The notes below the pieces were generated by a model that made no database searches, was not told the DNA's origin, and saw only the letters and a program-made list of their open reading frames with translations. A program made the translations under genes and the position numbers. From contig NZ_JASZYQ010000002.1 of NCBI RefSeq assembly GCF_030316885.1, forward strand, positions 814,001 through 878,000: 64,000 nt of DNA, written 5' to 3'. Origin of the DNA: Variovorax jilinensis (lineage in GTDB: Bacteria > Pseudomonadota > Gammaproteobacteria > Burkholderiales > Burkholderiaceae_C). This document shows, piece by piece, positions 30,519 through 38,944 of this stretch (its first letter is position 1; every line of letters starts with the position of its first letter).

Positions 30519-31166
30519 ATGGAAATCATCAGCTTTCTCGTCGACTTCATCCTTCATGTCGACAAGCACCTCGAGGCTTTCGTCGTCCACTACGGGGCCT
30601 GGGTCTACGCGCTGCTGTTCCTGATCGTGTTCGTCGAGACCGGCCTCGTGGTCATGCCCTTCCTGCCGGGCGATTCGCTGCTGTTCATCGTCGGTGCACT
30701 GTGCGGCGCGGGCCTCATGAGCTTCGGCATCGCGGTGCCGCTGCTGCTGGTGGCGGCGATCCTCGGCGACCAGTGCAACTTCAGCATCGGCCGCTACTTC
30801 GGTCCCAAGGTGTTCCAGTGGGAAAGCTCGCGCTTCTTCAACCGCAAGGCCTTCGACCAGGCGCACGACTTCTACGAGCGCTACGGCGGCATCACGATCA
30901 TCATCGCGCGCTTCCTGCCCTTCATTCGCACCTTCGCGCCCTTCGTGGCCGGCGTGGCCGACATGACGCGCAGCAAGTTCACGCTGTTCAACGTGGTCGG
31001 CGGCGTTCTGTGGGTGGTCGGCCTTTGCACCATCGGCTACTTCTTCGGCAACTTGCCGATCGTCAAGGACAACCTCGAGAAGGTCATCTGGGCCCTGATC
31101 CTGGTGCCGGGCCTGATCGCGATCTTCGGCGCCTGGCGCGCGCGCCGGGCCTCGGCGGCGCGCTGA
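30519..31166 (+). CDS. DedA-family membrane protein
   Basis: The 215-residue inner-membrane protein has the DedA (SNARE-associated/VTT) layout. FVETGLVVMPFLPGDSLLF near residues 38-56 carries the conserved acidic residue and Pro-Gly-Asp, and RFLPFIRTFAPFVAG near 135-150 is the second re-entrant signature. DedA proteins are thought to act as proton-dependent lipid-carrier flippases. Start at 30519; another in-frame ATG lies nine bases upstream. It is divergent from mutL with 48 bp between start codons, so promoters of both genes are crowded. Confidence 0.92.
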   Translation: MEIISFLVDFILHVDKHLEAFVVHYGAWVYALLFLIVFVETGLVVMPFLPGDSLLFIVGALCGAGLMSFGIAVPLLLVAAILGDQCNFSIGRYFGPKVFQWESSRFFNRKAFDQAHDFYERYGGITIIIARFLPFIRTFAPFVAGVADMTRSKFTLFNVVGGVLWVVGLCTIGYFFGNLPIVKDNLEKVIWALILVPGLIAIFGAWRARRASAAR

Positions 31167-31179
31167 AGCGGCTGCCGGT

Positions 31180-32544
31180 TCAGGGCCGCTGCCGCGCCGG
31201 CACCCGCGTCGCGAGCGGCTGCACCGCATAGCCCGGATCGATGCGGCAGCCGGCGCCGAAGCGCGGCTCGAAGCCCTTGCAGAGCGCCTCGACCTGGGCC
31301 GGCGTCGGCTTGCGGCCGTTGTCGATCCAGTCGAGCAGGGCCGCGAACAGTGCCGGGTATTCGGCGTCTGCGAGGTAGCTGTGTTCCGACTCCCGGCTGA
31401 AGGTCTGGACCAGCAGGGCGTTCGTGCCGGCGCGCTCGCGCACCGTCCGATAGACCGACTCGAGTTCGACGAAGGCAGTCGGGTCGTCGATGGCGTGCAG
31501 TGCCAGGGTCGGGATCTCGACCCGTCCCGTGTGATCGGCATCCGCCGCGAGCCTGGCGACCGCGGCCGGGTCGGCACGATAGCGCAGCACCTGCGCATTG
31601 AGCACGTCATCGTTGCCCGAGCCCGTGTAGCGCACGCCGATGTTGCCGAAGGGATTGCCGCCGTCGAGCCGCTCCTGCACCAGGTCGCGGAACAGGAAGG
31701 TGGCCCAGTTCATGTTGCCGACCAGCGAACGTTCCGGAATGCGGATGGTGTCCAGGATCGCCTTGAGGTTGGCGCTCTGCTGCGGCGTTCGCTGTGCGGC
31801 CGGCTGACGCACGCCGGTGCAGTCGTCGATGCGGCGAGCGAGTTCGGCGGCGGTCATCTTCGAATCCCGCGGCAGGCCCTGCCACAGCGGATACGCGTCT
31901 TCGGTGGGCAACGGATGGTTCTTGCAGAAGTACTGGTAGACCACGCGAAGGTCGAGCCGGTAGTCGTACGACTGGGTGCCGCCGCCGAGCACACCGCTGG
32001 TCAGCAGCAGGCCGTCGTAGGGGCCCTTTCCGCCCTCGACGCCACCCACGCGCGCATACAGCTCGGCACCCTTCGCTGCCACGCCTGCGCCGTAGCTCTG
32101 TCCGTGCAGGAGGGTCCGGCGCGGCGCGCCGAAGTTCTGCACGAACCATGCACGCAGCCGCTCGGTGTCCTCGGCTGCCATCGTGACGCCGTAGCCTCCG
32201 CGCCGGTAGGTCGAGCCGGCCCAGGCATAGCCGGCCTTCACGGTCACGGCCCAGCGCTGCAGGTCTTCGGTGGCCCGTGCCTGCGTCGGTGCACCGAGCT
32301 CGGGGCCGCCGTGGGCGTGCATCACGAGCACGCGGTTCCATTCGGCCGGAACCGCCACCCAGTAGAACGCGCCCGCGCTGTCCTGGCCGCTGTAGCAGCG
32401 GGCGCCCTCGGGGAGGCCCTTGGGACAGGTCGAGGTGGTTGGCGTTATCGCGCTGCGCGAGGCGGTCGGCGCCTCGCGCGGAGTCGTCGTGCAGGCACCC
32501 AGCAGAAGCAATGCCGCAGCGGCAATCAGTTGAAGTTGTCTCAT
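31180..32544 (-). CDS. Putative alpha/beta-hydrolase lipoprotein of unknown substrate
   Basis: The 454-residue protein starts with a lipoprotein signal ending LLLLGAC (Cys about residue 18). LLHGQSYGAGVAAKGAEL has the G-x-S-x-G nucleophile elbow of an alpha/beta hydrolase, and ALHAIDDPTAFVELE followed by SRESEHSYL may hold the acid and the base. Several Cys residues in the insertions (for example FCKNHP and DDCTG) suggest disulfides in the periplasm. I do not recognise a named family. It converges on dedA with 13 bp between stops, and a terminator lies just before its start. Confidence 0.72.
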   Translation of the reverse strand: MRQLQLIAAAALLLLGACTTTPREAPTASRSAITPTTSTCPKGLPEGARCYSGQDSAGAFYWVAVPAEWNRVLVMHAHGGPELGAPTQARATEDLQRWAVTVKAGYAWAGSTYRRGGYGVTMAAEDTERLRAWFVQNFGAPRRTLLHGQSYGAGVAAKGAELYARVGGVEGGKGPYDGLLLTSGVLGGGTQSYDYRLDLRVVYQYFCKNHPLPTEDAYPLWQGLPRDSKMTAAELARRIDDCTGVRQPAAQRTPQQSANLKAILDTIRIPERSLVGNMNWATFLFRDLVQERLDGGNPFGNIGVRYTGSGNDDVLNAQVLRYRADPAAVARLAADADHTGRVEIPTLALHAIDDPTAFVELESVYRTVRERAGTNALLVQTFSRESEHSYLADAEYPALFAALLDWIDNGRKPTPAQVEALCKGFEPRFGAGCRIDPGYAVQPLATRVPARQRP

Positions 32545-32571
32545 GCCGCGTTTATACGTTGGCCGCTTCGC

Positions 32572-32601
32572 AAAGAAAAAAGCGCACCGCGTGGTGCGCT
32601 T
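32572..32601 (-). terminator. Rho-independent terminator after the glycine-zipper lipoprotein gene
   Basis: A 9-bp perfect stem (AAGCGCACC at 32580-32588 with GGTGCGCTT at 32593-32601), loop GCGT, is followed on the minus strand by TTTTT-C-TTT. It lies 37 bp after the stop of the minus-strand gene ending at 32638 and 28 bp before the start of the next minus-strand gene, so it separates the two transcripts. Confidence 0.88.
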
Positions 32602-32637
32602 CTTCGATCCGCCCTGGGGCGCCCGTCAATCATCTGC

Positions 32638-32922
32638 TCAATAGCGCGGGCCGTTGTTGGGGTAGTAGCTGTTGTTGTTGTTGTAGTAGTTGCGCTGCGC
32701 ATTGCGCTCGTCGGCGCTTCGCCCGATCTGGTTGCCGACCAGGCCACCGACCGCTGCGCCGCCCACAGTTGCGGCGGTATTGCCACCGATCGCATTGCCG
32801 ATGATCGCGCCGCCCACCGCGCCGCCTGCCGTGCCGAGCTGCTGGTTGGGGCCGCCCGCGCAGCCTGCGAGGGTCATGATGCCGGTGGCCGCCGCGGCCA
32901 CGATCCAGAGTCTTGTCTTCAT
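32638..32922 (-). CDS. Small glycine-zipper lipoprotein
   Basis: With the ATG at 32922 (AAGGTGG seven bases upstream) the product is 94 aa. The signal ends LAGC (lipobox), and the mature part has a glycine zipper of the type GxxxGxxxG over about residues 30-65 (AGGAVGGAIIGNAIGG, GGAAVGGLVGNQIG), then an Asn/Tyr-rich hydrophilic tail. Glycine-zipper lipoproteins insert in or line the outer membrane and are often envelope-stress induced; the exact role is unknown. A GTG nine bases upstream is in frame but lacks its own ribosome site. Confidence 0.82.
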   Translation of the reverse strand: MKTRLWIVAAAATGIMTLAGCAGGPNQQLGTAGGAVGGAIIGNAIGGNTAATVGGAAVGGLVGNQIGRSADERNAQRNYYNNNNSYYPNNGPRY

Positions 32923-33057
32923 GGTGTCCACCTTTCAGTGATTGAGTGATTTCACTGTTTCAGGATTGCGTTTCGTGCGATGTAGGAGCGGGCCCCGGTG
33001 TCGCGCGCGAAACCGCGCTCGCGACGTGCACGACAACGGCGGCAGCAGGCGCGGGAT

Positions 33058-33972
33058 TCAGTCGAGTTCGAGGGTGCCCAGGCGCTCCACGATCAGATCG
33101 TGCAACGCCTGCGCCGCCACCGAGAGGCTGCCCTCGCTGCGCCGAACGATGTGCAGCGTGCGTTGCAGCGACGGATGCGGCAGCGGCCGCGTCACGAGCG
33201 TCTGGCGCCGGAAATGGAACAGCGTGAGTGCCGGCACTGCGCTGATGCCGAGCCCGGCCTCGACCAGGCCCATCACCGTGGCCAGATGCTCGACCTCGAA
33301 GCGCGTGTTGAGCCGCAGCGGATGCAGCACGGCATCGATCGCCTGGCGCACGCTGCTGTTGCGCGTCATCTGGATGAAGGGCCACGGCGCGAGCTTCTTC
33401 AGGCTCAGGCGTGCCTCCGAGGCCAGCGGATGGTCGGCGCGGCACACCAGGTGGAAGCGGTCGCGGCACAGGCGGCGCGCGGCGAGATCGGCGGCAGCGG
33501 TGCTGCCTGCATCCGAGGCGGCCAGCGCGAAATCGACCCGGCCGCCGCGCAACAGCGCGATGCAGGCGTCAGACAGCGCGTCGTCGAGTTCGACCGTGAT
33601 GCCGGGCCAGCGCTGGCTGAACTCCACGAAGATGGCCGGCAGCCAGCCCGCGGCCAGCGAGGGCAGGGCCGCGACCCTCACGCGGCCGGTGCGTCGCTCG
33701 ACGTGGTCGGCGAAGTCCGCGAGCGCGTTGCCCATGTCGGCCAGCAGGCGGCGCGCCGAAGCCTCGAACAACCGGCCTTCGGGCGTGAGCTGCACGCTGC
33801 GCGTGTCGCGATCGAAGAGGCGTGCGCCGAGCGCGTCCTCGAGCGTGCGAATGAGCGCACTGAAGGCCGGTTGCGAGAGATGGCAGGTCTGCGCCGCACG
33901 CGTGAAGCTGCGCTGATCGGCAAGTGCCAGGAAGGCGCGCAGCTGACGTGACGAGAGATCCGGGTTCGTCAT
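33058..33972 (-). CDS. LysR-family transcriptional regulator of the AtuA-like cluster
   Basis: The 304-residue protein has the LysR helix-turn-helix at residues about 5-65 (LRAFLALADQRSFTRAA, LSQPAFSALIRTLEDALGA) and a type 2 periplasmic-binding-like effector domain behind it. It is divergent from the AtuA-like gene at 34054, with a 26-bp palindrome between them that fits a LysR operator. A GATAAT -10 box (minus strand, 33984 to 33979) sits seven bases before the ATG with no ribosome-binding site between, so the message may be leaderless. Confidence 0.92.
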   Translation of the reverse strand: MTNPDLSSRQLRAFLALADQRSFTRAAQTCHLSQPAFSALIRTLEDALGARLFDRDTRSVQLTPEGRLFEASARRLLADMGNALADFADHVERRTGRVRVAALPSLAAGWLPAIFVEFSQRWPGITVELDDALSDACIALLRGGRVDFALAASDAGSTAAADLAARRLCRDRFHLVCRADHPLASEARLSLKKLAPWPFIQMTRNSSVRQAIDAVLHPLRLNTRFEVEHLATVMGLVEAGLGISAVPALTLFHFRRQTLVTRPLPHPSLQRTLHIVRRSEGSLSVAAQALHDLIVERLGTLELD

Positions 33973-33986
33973 TTCCGGATTATCTG

Positions 33987-34012
33987 AAGTTTGGATGAAT
34001 CGATCCGAACTT
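33987..34012. promoter_or_regulatory. LysR-type operator palindrome between the regulator and AtuA-like gene
   Basis: AAGTTTGGAT (33987-33996) and ATCCGAACTT (34003-34012) form a 10-bp inverted repeat with one mismatch around a 6-bp spacer. Position and size fit the recognition site of the divergent LysR regulator. For the plus-strand gene a weak promoter TTCACG-N17-TAGAGT (34018-34046) follows it. Confidence 0.65.
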
Positions 34013-34053
34013 TCGATTTCACGGATCGGTCGACCAAGCCTAGAGTGCGTGCC

Positions 34054-35442
34054 ATGACATCCACGGCCCCAATCCCTCCGCTGCTGATCGGCTGTGCCGC
34101 GGGCTTCTCGGGTGACCGCACCGATGCGGCCGGTCCGGTGGTCGATACGCTGATCGCCCGGCTCGCAGAGGGCCTTCCCGGCCAGCGCGCCTTCCTGATC
34201 TTCGAGACCCTTGCCGAGCGGACGCTCGCGGTGGCGCAGCTGCGCCGCCGCGCGGACCCCGAAGCCGGCTACGAGCCACTGCTCGACGCGATGCTGCGGC
34301 CGGTGCTCGCGCGCTGTCTCGCGCACGGCATCCGCATCGTGAGCAATTTCGGCGCTGCGAATCCCCGTGCCGCGGCCCGCCACATCGCCCGCATGGCGCG
34401 CGAACTCGGTGCCGCGCCGCCGCGCATCGCGGTGGTGGAAGGCGACGACCTTTCGGCGCCGGCGCAGCAGGCGCTGCTGCGCGAAGCGCTGGGCGCGCAG
34501 ATGGAAGGCATGCGCCTCGTCAGCGCCAATGCCTACATCGGGGCCGAGCCGATCGCCGCCGCGCTCGATGCCGGTGCGCACATCGTTGTCTGCGGCCGTG
34601 TCGCCGATCCCTCGCTGACGGTCGGACCCGCGATGTCGCACTTCGGCTGGCGCGCGGACGACTGGCAGCGCCTGGGCCGAGCCACCATGGCAGGACACCT
34701 GCTGGAATGCGGTGCGCAGGTCTGCGGCGGCTACTTTGCGGACCCCGGCTTCAAGGACGTTCCGCGGCTGGCCCAGGTCGGCTTCCCGATCGCCGAGATC
34801 GACGCCGACGGCGGCTGCGTCATCGGCAAGGCCGACGGCACGGGCGGGCTGGTCAGCGCCGCGAGCGTCACCGAGCAGCTGATCTACGAGGTGCACGACC
34901 CGGCCGCCTACCTCACGCCCGACGTGGTCGCCGACATCTCCGAGGCCGAGGTCGAGCCGCTGGGCGCCGACCGCGTTGCATTGCGCGCCGTTCGCGGCCA
35001 TGCGCGTCCGGGGCACTACAAGGTCAACGTCTGCCACGAAGGCGGTTGGCTGGCCGAGGGCGAGATTTCCTACGCCGGGCCGCGCGCCGAGACTCGCGCC
35101 CGGCTCGCGGCCGAGGTGCTGCGCGAGCGGCTCGAAGGGCTCGTGTTGCGGGTCGACCTGATCGGCGCGCTGAGCATCCTCGGCGACGACACCGGCCGCG
35201 CGCTCGCGGCCACGCCCGACACGGGCCTGCGCGACGTCCGGCTGCGCGTCGCCGCGACCCACGCCGACCGCGCCGAGGCCGAACGCCTTGGACGCGAGGT
35301 GATGGCGCTCTACACCTGCGGGCCGGCCGGCGGAGGCGGCGTGCGCAGCACGCTCACGCCGAGGCTCAACACGCTGTCCTGCCTGCTGCCGCGCGAAGCG
35401 GTGCCGGTGCGCTTCGAGATGATCGAGGAGGGCCTGCAATGA
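34054..35442 (+). CDS. AtuA-like (DUF1446) acyclic terpene utilisation family protein
   Basis: The 462-residue protein matches the AtuA/DUF1446 family, first known from acyclic terpene catabolism in Pseudomonas; the biochemical function is not established. Family marks are LLIGCAAGFSGDR at the start, SNFGAANPRAAARHIA near residue 95, and VVCGRVADPSLTVGP near 180-195. It overlaps the downstream small gene (ATGA). With the LysR gene and a Bug-type binding protein it forms a small uptake/catabolism unit, probably for an organic acid rather than a terpene, as no other atu genes are present. Confidence 0.85.
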   Translation: MTSTAPIPPLLIGCAAGFSGDRTDAAGPVVDTLIARLAEGLPGQRAFLIFETLAERTLAVAQLRRRADPEAGYEPLLDAMLRPVLARCLAHGIRIVSNFGAANPRAAARHIARMARELGAAPPRIAVVEGDDLSAPAQQALLREALGAQMEGMRLVSANAYIGAEPIAAALDAGAHIVVCGRVADPSLTVGPAMSHFGWRADDWQRLGRATMAGHLLECGAQVCGGYFADPGFKDVPRLAQVGFPIAEIDADGGCVIGKADGTGGLVSAASVTEQLIYEVHDPAAYLTPDVVADISEAEVEPLGADRVALRAVRGHARPGHYKVNVCHEGGWLAEGEISYAGPRAETRARLAAEVLRERLEGLVLRVDLIGALSILGDDTGRALAATPDTGLRDVRLRVAATHADRAEAERLGREVMALYTCGPAGGGGVRSTLTPRLNTLSCLLPREAVPVRFEMIEEGLQ

Positions 35443-35804
35443 ACGGCGACCCCGGACTGCCGCTGTATCGCGCGGCGCATGGGCGCACCGGCGACAAGGG
35501 CGACCGCTCGAACATCAGCGTCATCGCCTGGCATCCCGCGCTCTATCCGCTGCTGGTCGCTCAGATCACGCCCGAGCGCGTGGCGGCGCAGTTTCGCCAT
35601 CGCGCGCCGAGCCGCGTGCAGCGCTTCCTGCTGCCCAAGCTGCAGGCCATGAACTTCGTCCTCGACGGCGTGCTCGACGGCGGCGTCAACGATGCGCTGA
35701 ATCTCGATGCGCACGGCAAGTCGCTGTCCTTCCTGCTGCTCGACATGACGATCCAGGTGCCGCGCGAACTGCAGATGCACCTGGTCGGCGACGACGCGCC
35801 CTGA
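35439..35804 (+). CDS. AtuA C-terminal-like small protein
   Basis: The 121-residue protein corresponds to the separate ferredoxin-fold domain that in other genomes is fused to, or encoded after, AtuA. The signature is RAAHGRTGDKGDRSNISV near residues 11-28. The start codon overlaps the upstream stop (ATGA), so it is translated with the DUF1446 protein and probably forms a complex with it. Function unknown. Confidence 0.83.
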   Translation: MNGDPGLPLYRAAHGRTGDKGDRSNISVIAWHPALYPLLVAQITPERVAAQFRHRAPSRVQRFLLPKLQAMNFVLDGVLDGGVNDALNLDAHGKSLSFLLLDMTIQVPRELQMHLVGDDAP

Positions 35805-35860
35805 GTGCCCTTGCGCCCTGCGTTTTCTTTCGCGTTCCCATCCACTTCCGGAGACAGACA

Positions 35861-36826
35861 ATGAGACGACTTCCCCTGACCTTCGCCGCGGCCGCGCTGG
35901 CCCTGGCGCCGCTGCTGGGCCATGCACAGGCCTTCCCCGACAAGGCGATCACCTTCGTCGTGCCTTTCGCCGCCGGCACCGCGACCGACCAGATCGCGCG
36001 CGCGCTGGCCGCCGGCGTCACGGCCGAAACGAAGCAAGCCGTGGTGATCGAGAACAAGGCCGGAGCGAGCGGCTTCATTGCCTCGCAGCAGGTGGCCAAG
36101 GCGCCGGCCGACGGCTACACGGTGCTGATCACCACCAACACCACGCATGCCGCCAACGAGCACCTCTACAAGAAGCTGCCCTATGACCCGGTGAAGGATT
36201 TCGCGCCGGTGGCGGCGCTCGGCAAGGGTGGACAGATCATGGTCGTGAATCCGTCGTTCCCGGCCAAGACGGTGGCCGAGTTCGTGGCGCTGGCGAAGAA
36301 GGAGCCCGGCAAGTACAGCTTCGGCAGCGGCAGCTCGTCGAGCCGCATGGCGGGCGAGCTGCTGCAGCAGATGGCCGGCATCCAGCTGCTGCACGTGCCC
36401 TACAAGAGCAACACCCTGGCCGTGACCGACCTGCTCGGGGGCCAGATCCACATGATGATCACCGACACCGCGACCGGCCTGCCGCAGGTCAAGGCCGGCA
36501 AGCTGCGCGCGCTCGGTGTTTCGGGGGCCAGGCGTTCGCCGCTCGCGCCCGACGTGCCGACCATCGCCGAGGCGGGGGTCAAGGGCTACGAGATGGGCTA
36601 CTGGTTCGCGGCCTACGCACCCGCGAAGACGCCGCCCGCGGTGGTCAAGCGGCTCAACGAACTGCTCGTGAAGGCGGCACACAGCGAGGCCGCGAAGACC
36701 ACTTTCTACGAGCCCACGGGCACCGAGGTGTTCACGACTTCGCCCGATGAGCTGGCGAAGTTCCAGGCCGGCGAGTCGCAGAAGTGGGGGCGCATCGTGA
36801 AGGCGGCCGGGATCGAGGCCGAATAG
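35861..36826 (+). CDS. Bug/TctC-family periplasmic solute-binding protein
   Basis: The 321-residue protein has a signal peptide (MRRLPLTF to GHAQA, cut about residue 23) and a TctC/Bug fold: FPDKAITFVVPFAAGTATD at the mature start and the strand ENKAGASGFIASQ, both typical. Bug proteins bind carboxylates for tripartite tricarboxylate transporters or act as orphan binding proteins in Burkholderiales. No TctA/TctB genes are nearby, so it probably serves a transporter elsewhere. It follows the AtuA-like pair after 56 bp and may be in the LysR regulon. Confidence 0.92.
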   Translation: MRRLPLTFAAAALALAPLLGHAQAFPDKAITFVVPFAAGTATDQIARALAAGVTAETKQAVVIENKAGASGFIASQQVAKAPADGYTVLITTNTTHAANEHLYKKLPYDPVKDFAPVAALGKGGQIMVVNPSFPAKTVAEFVALAKKEPGKYSFGSGSSSSRMAGELLQQMAGIQLLHVPYKSNTLAVTDLLGGQIHMMITDTATGLPQVKAGKLRALGVSGARRSPLAPDVPTIAEAGVKGYEMGYWFAAYAPAKTPPAVVKRLNELLVKAAHSEAAKTTFYEPTGTEVFTTSPDELAKFQAGESQKWGRIVKAAGIEAE

Positions 36827-36836
36827 CGCCACCAGG

Positions 36837-36879
36837 CATGCGGCGACTTGCGACGTTGCGTTCGCTCGCCGGCCGCATG
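36837..36879. repeat. Inverted repeat between convergent bug and amiC genes
   Basis: CATGCGGC (36837-36844) and GCCGCATG (36872-36879) are perfect inverted copies around a 27-base loop. No T run follows on either strand, so this is at best a factor-dependent terminator shared by the two converging genes. Confidence 0.4.
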
Positions 36880-36900
36880 GCCTGACTCGCGGGACGTTGC

Positions 36901-38391
36901 TCAGAGCTGCCGGCTGCGCGCCAGCGGCGGGTTCTGCGCGAAGTAGCGCTGGATGCCGCGCATCAGCGCGTCGGCCAGGTCCTCCTGGTAGGCCGTGCTG
37001 CGCAGCTTGGCCTCTTCCTCGGGGTTGCTGATGAAGGCGGTCTCGACCAGCACGCTGGGGATGTCGGGTGCCTTGAGCACCGCGAAGCCGGCCTGCTCGA
37101 CCTGGGCCTTGTGCAGGCGCGCGCCCATGCCACGGATCTCGCCGAGCATCGCGCCGCCGAGTTTCAGGCTGTCGTTGATCTGCGCCGTGGTGCTCATGTC
37201 GAGCAGCGCGCGCTGCACCTGCGCCTCGTGATTGCCCACGTTGACGCCGCCGACCTTGTCGGCCTGGTTCTCCTTGTTCGCGAGCCAGCGCGCGGCGCTG
37301 CTCGAGGCTCCGCCCTGGCTCAGCGCGAACACGCTCGCGCCGCGCGCCGCGGGCGTGGTGAAGGCATCGGCATGGATGCTCACGAACAGGTCGGCCTGCA
37401 CGCGCCGCGCCTTCTGCACGCGGGTGCCGAGCGGCACGAAGAAGTCGGCGTCGCGCGTGAGGTAGGCCCGCATCGGATTGCCGTTGACGCTCGCGGCATT
37501 GATGCGCACGCGCAGGCGGTGCGCGATCTGCAGCACGATGTCCTTCTCGCGCGTGCCGTTCGCGCCGATCGCGCCCGGGTCCTCGCCGCCGTGGCCCGGA
37601 TCGAGCGCGACGATGATGATGCGATCGGTCTGGTTGGCGGTGGCGCGCGTGGTGGGCGCTGCAGGCGGCGGGGCCGCCGCGCTCGAGACCGGCGGCATCG
37701 GGAGCGGCAGCGGCCCGACCGGCGCCGACGGGCGATTGGCCTGGGTTACGCTGACCGGCGGTGCGGCGTTGGAAGGCGCCGGTCGACCCGCATGCTGCGC
37801 CATCAGCTGGCCGAGCGGATCGCTGCTGTCGCTGCCCGCAGGCGGCGCGGGCGGCGCTGCAGCCGAGGCGGCCGGCGGTGGCGCGGCGGGCGTCGCAGCC
37901 GAGGCAGCCGCTCTCGGCGCCTCGCGCATGCGCTCGGCGATCAGCGCCTCGAGCGGGTCGGCGGCCTGCTGCGGATAGAGGTCGAGCACCAGCCGGTCGC
38001 GGTAGGCCGCCACCGGCGCCAGCGAGAACACCTGCGGCGCCACGGCCTGCTTGAGGTCGAACACGATGCGCACCACGCCGGGCGCGAACTGCCCCACGCG
38101 CAGTCCGTTGATGAAGGGATCGTCGGGCTTGATCTTGCCGACCAGCTCGCGCAGCGCCGGATTGAGCTCGATGCCGCTGATGTCGACCGCGAGCCGTGGC
38201 GGGCTGCCGACCACCAGCTGCTGCGAACTCAGGCGGCCGTCCGACTCGATGGTGACGCGGGTGTAGTCGGAGGCGGGCCACACGCGCACCGCCATGATGG
38301 TGGCGCCGTGCGCGATCTCGTTGAGTCCCAGCAGGAGGGCGACGCTGCCGCCCTTGAGCAGCACGCGGCGCTTCAGCCCCGATGCCTTCAT
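36901..38391 (-). CDS. amiC: N-acetylmuramoyl-L-alanine amidase AmiC
   Basis: The 496-residue periplasmic zinc amidase splits daughter cells by cutting peptide stems from septal peptidoglycan. The N-terminus KRRVLLKGGSVALLLG is a twin-arginine signal, as in E. coli AmiC. An AMIN domain (about 35-140) targets it to the septum. A low-complexity Pro/Ala linker (about 150-250) leads to the Amidase_3 domain, with zinc ligands in ALDPGHGGEDPG and SIHADAF and the catalytic Glu in LVETAFISNPEEE. It lies 55 bp downstream of tsaE on the same strand, as in many proteobacteria. Confidence 0.93.
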   Translation of the reverse strand: MKASGLKRRVLLKGGSVALLLGLNEIAHGATIMAVRVWPASDYTRVTIESDGRLSSQQLVVGSPPRLAVDISGIELNPALRELVGKIKPDDPFINGLRVGQFAPGVVRIVFDLKQAVAPQVFSLAPVAAYRDRLVLDLYPQQAADPLEALIAERMREAPRAAASAATPAAPPPAASAAAPPAPPAGSDSSDPLGQLMAQHAGRPAPSNAAPPVSVTQANRPSAPVGPLPLPMPPVSSAAAPPPAAPTTRATANQTDRIIIVALDPGHGGEDPGAIGANGTREKDIVLQIAHRLRVRINAASVNGNPMRAYLTRDADFFVPLGTRVQKARRVQADLFVSIHADAFTTPAARGASVFALSQGGASSSAARWLANKENQADKVGGVNVGNHEAQVQRALLDMSTTAQINDSLKLGGAMLGEIRGMGARLHKAQVEQAGFAVLKAPDIPSVLVETAFISNPEEEAKLRSTAYQEDLADALMRGIQRYFAQNPPLARSRQL

Positions 38392-38446
38392 CCGCCGACC
38401 TCCGCGCTGCGCGCTTCGGCATTCGCCTTCGGAGGGGGCGTGCGGC

Positions 38447-38944
38447 TCATCGGGCCGCGGCGAGCAGGTTCTGGCCCCGCTCGGTCTGGGCGCGCAGCGT
38501 GACGGTGCGGGTGTCGTCTGTCATGGCTTCGATTTTAAGAGCGAGGTCGGCCAGCGGAATTCGGCCGGCCGCGTTTTCGGGCCATTCGGCCAGCTTGAGG
38601 CCCGGGCCCGCGAAGATGTCACGGAAGCCCGCGTCTTCCCACTCGCGCGGATCGCCGAAGCGGTAGAAGTCGAAATGGAAGATCGCGAGGCCATCGGGCG
38701 CCTCGTGCGGCTCGACCACGGCGTAGGTCGGGCTCTTGATGCGGCCGCCGATGCCGAGCGCGCGCAGCAGGTGGCGCACGAAGGTGGTCTTGCCGGCGCC
38801 GAGGTCGCCCTGCAGCGCGATGAAGGCGTCGCGCAGGGCCGGCGATCGCGCGAGCGCGAGCGCCAGGGCCTCGGTATCGGCCTCGTCGCGCCAGACCAGG
38901 GTCGCGCTGTGCGTTTCTACAATCGGCAGGTGATCGGCAGTCAT
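38447..38944 (-). CDS. tsaE: tRNA threonylcarbamoyladenosine biosynthesis ATPase TsaE
   Basis: The 165-residue protein supports synthesis of t6A37 in ANN-decoding tRNAs with TsaB/TsaD. The P-loop is LQGDLGAGKTTFVRHLL (about residues 43-59), followed by IKSPTYAVVEPHE and IFHFDFYRFGDPREWE, the TsaE hallmark motifs. The ATG at 38944 lies inside the first codons of the divergent queG gene, so the two reading frames overlap by 15 bases at their 5' ends. It heads a probable tsaE-amiC operon. Confidence 0.94.
   Translation of the reverse strand: MTADHLPIVETHSATLVWRDEADTEALALALARSPALRDAFIALQGDLGAGKTTFVRHLLRALGIGGRIKSPTYAVVEPHEAPDGLAIFHFDFYRFGDPREWEDAGFRDIFAGPGLKLAEWPENAAGRIPLADLALKIEAMTDDTRTVTLRAQTERGQNLLAAAR

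Noticed and set aside
32981..33010. Pseudomonas-like REP sequence (TGTAGGAGCGGGCC ... GCGCGCGA)
   Set aside because: Only the first part matches the REP consensus; the pairing arm is poor and there is one copy, so I do not annotate it.
34054..36826. A full acyclic terpene (atu) catabolic cluster
   Set aside because: Only the AtuA-like pair is present; the carboxylase and dehydrogenase genes of a true atu cluster are missing.
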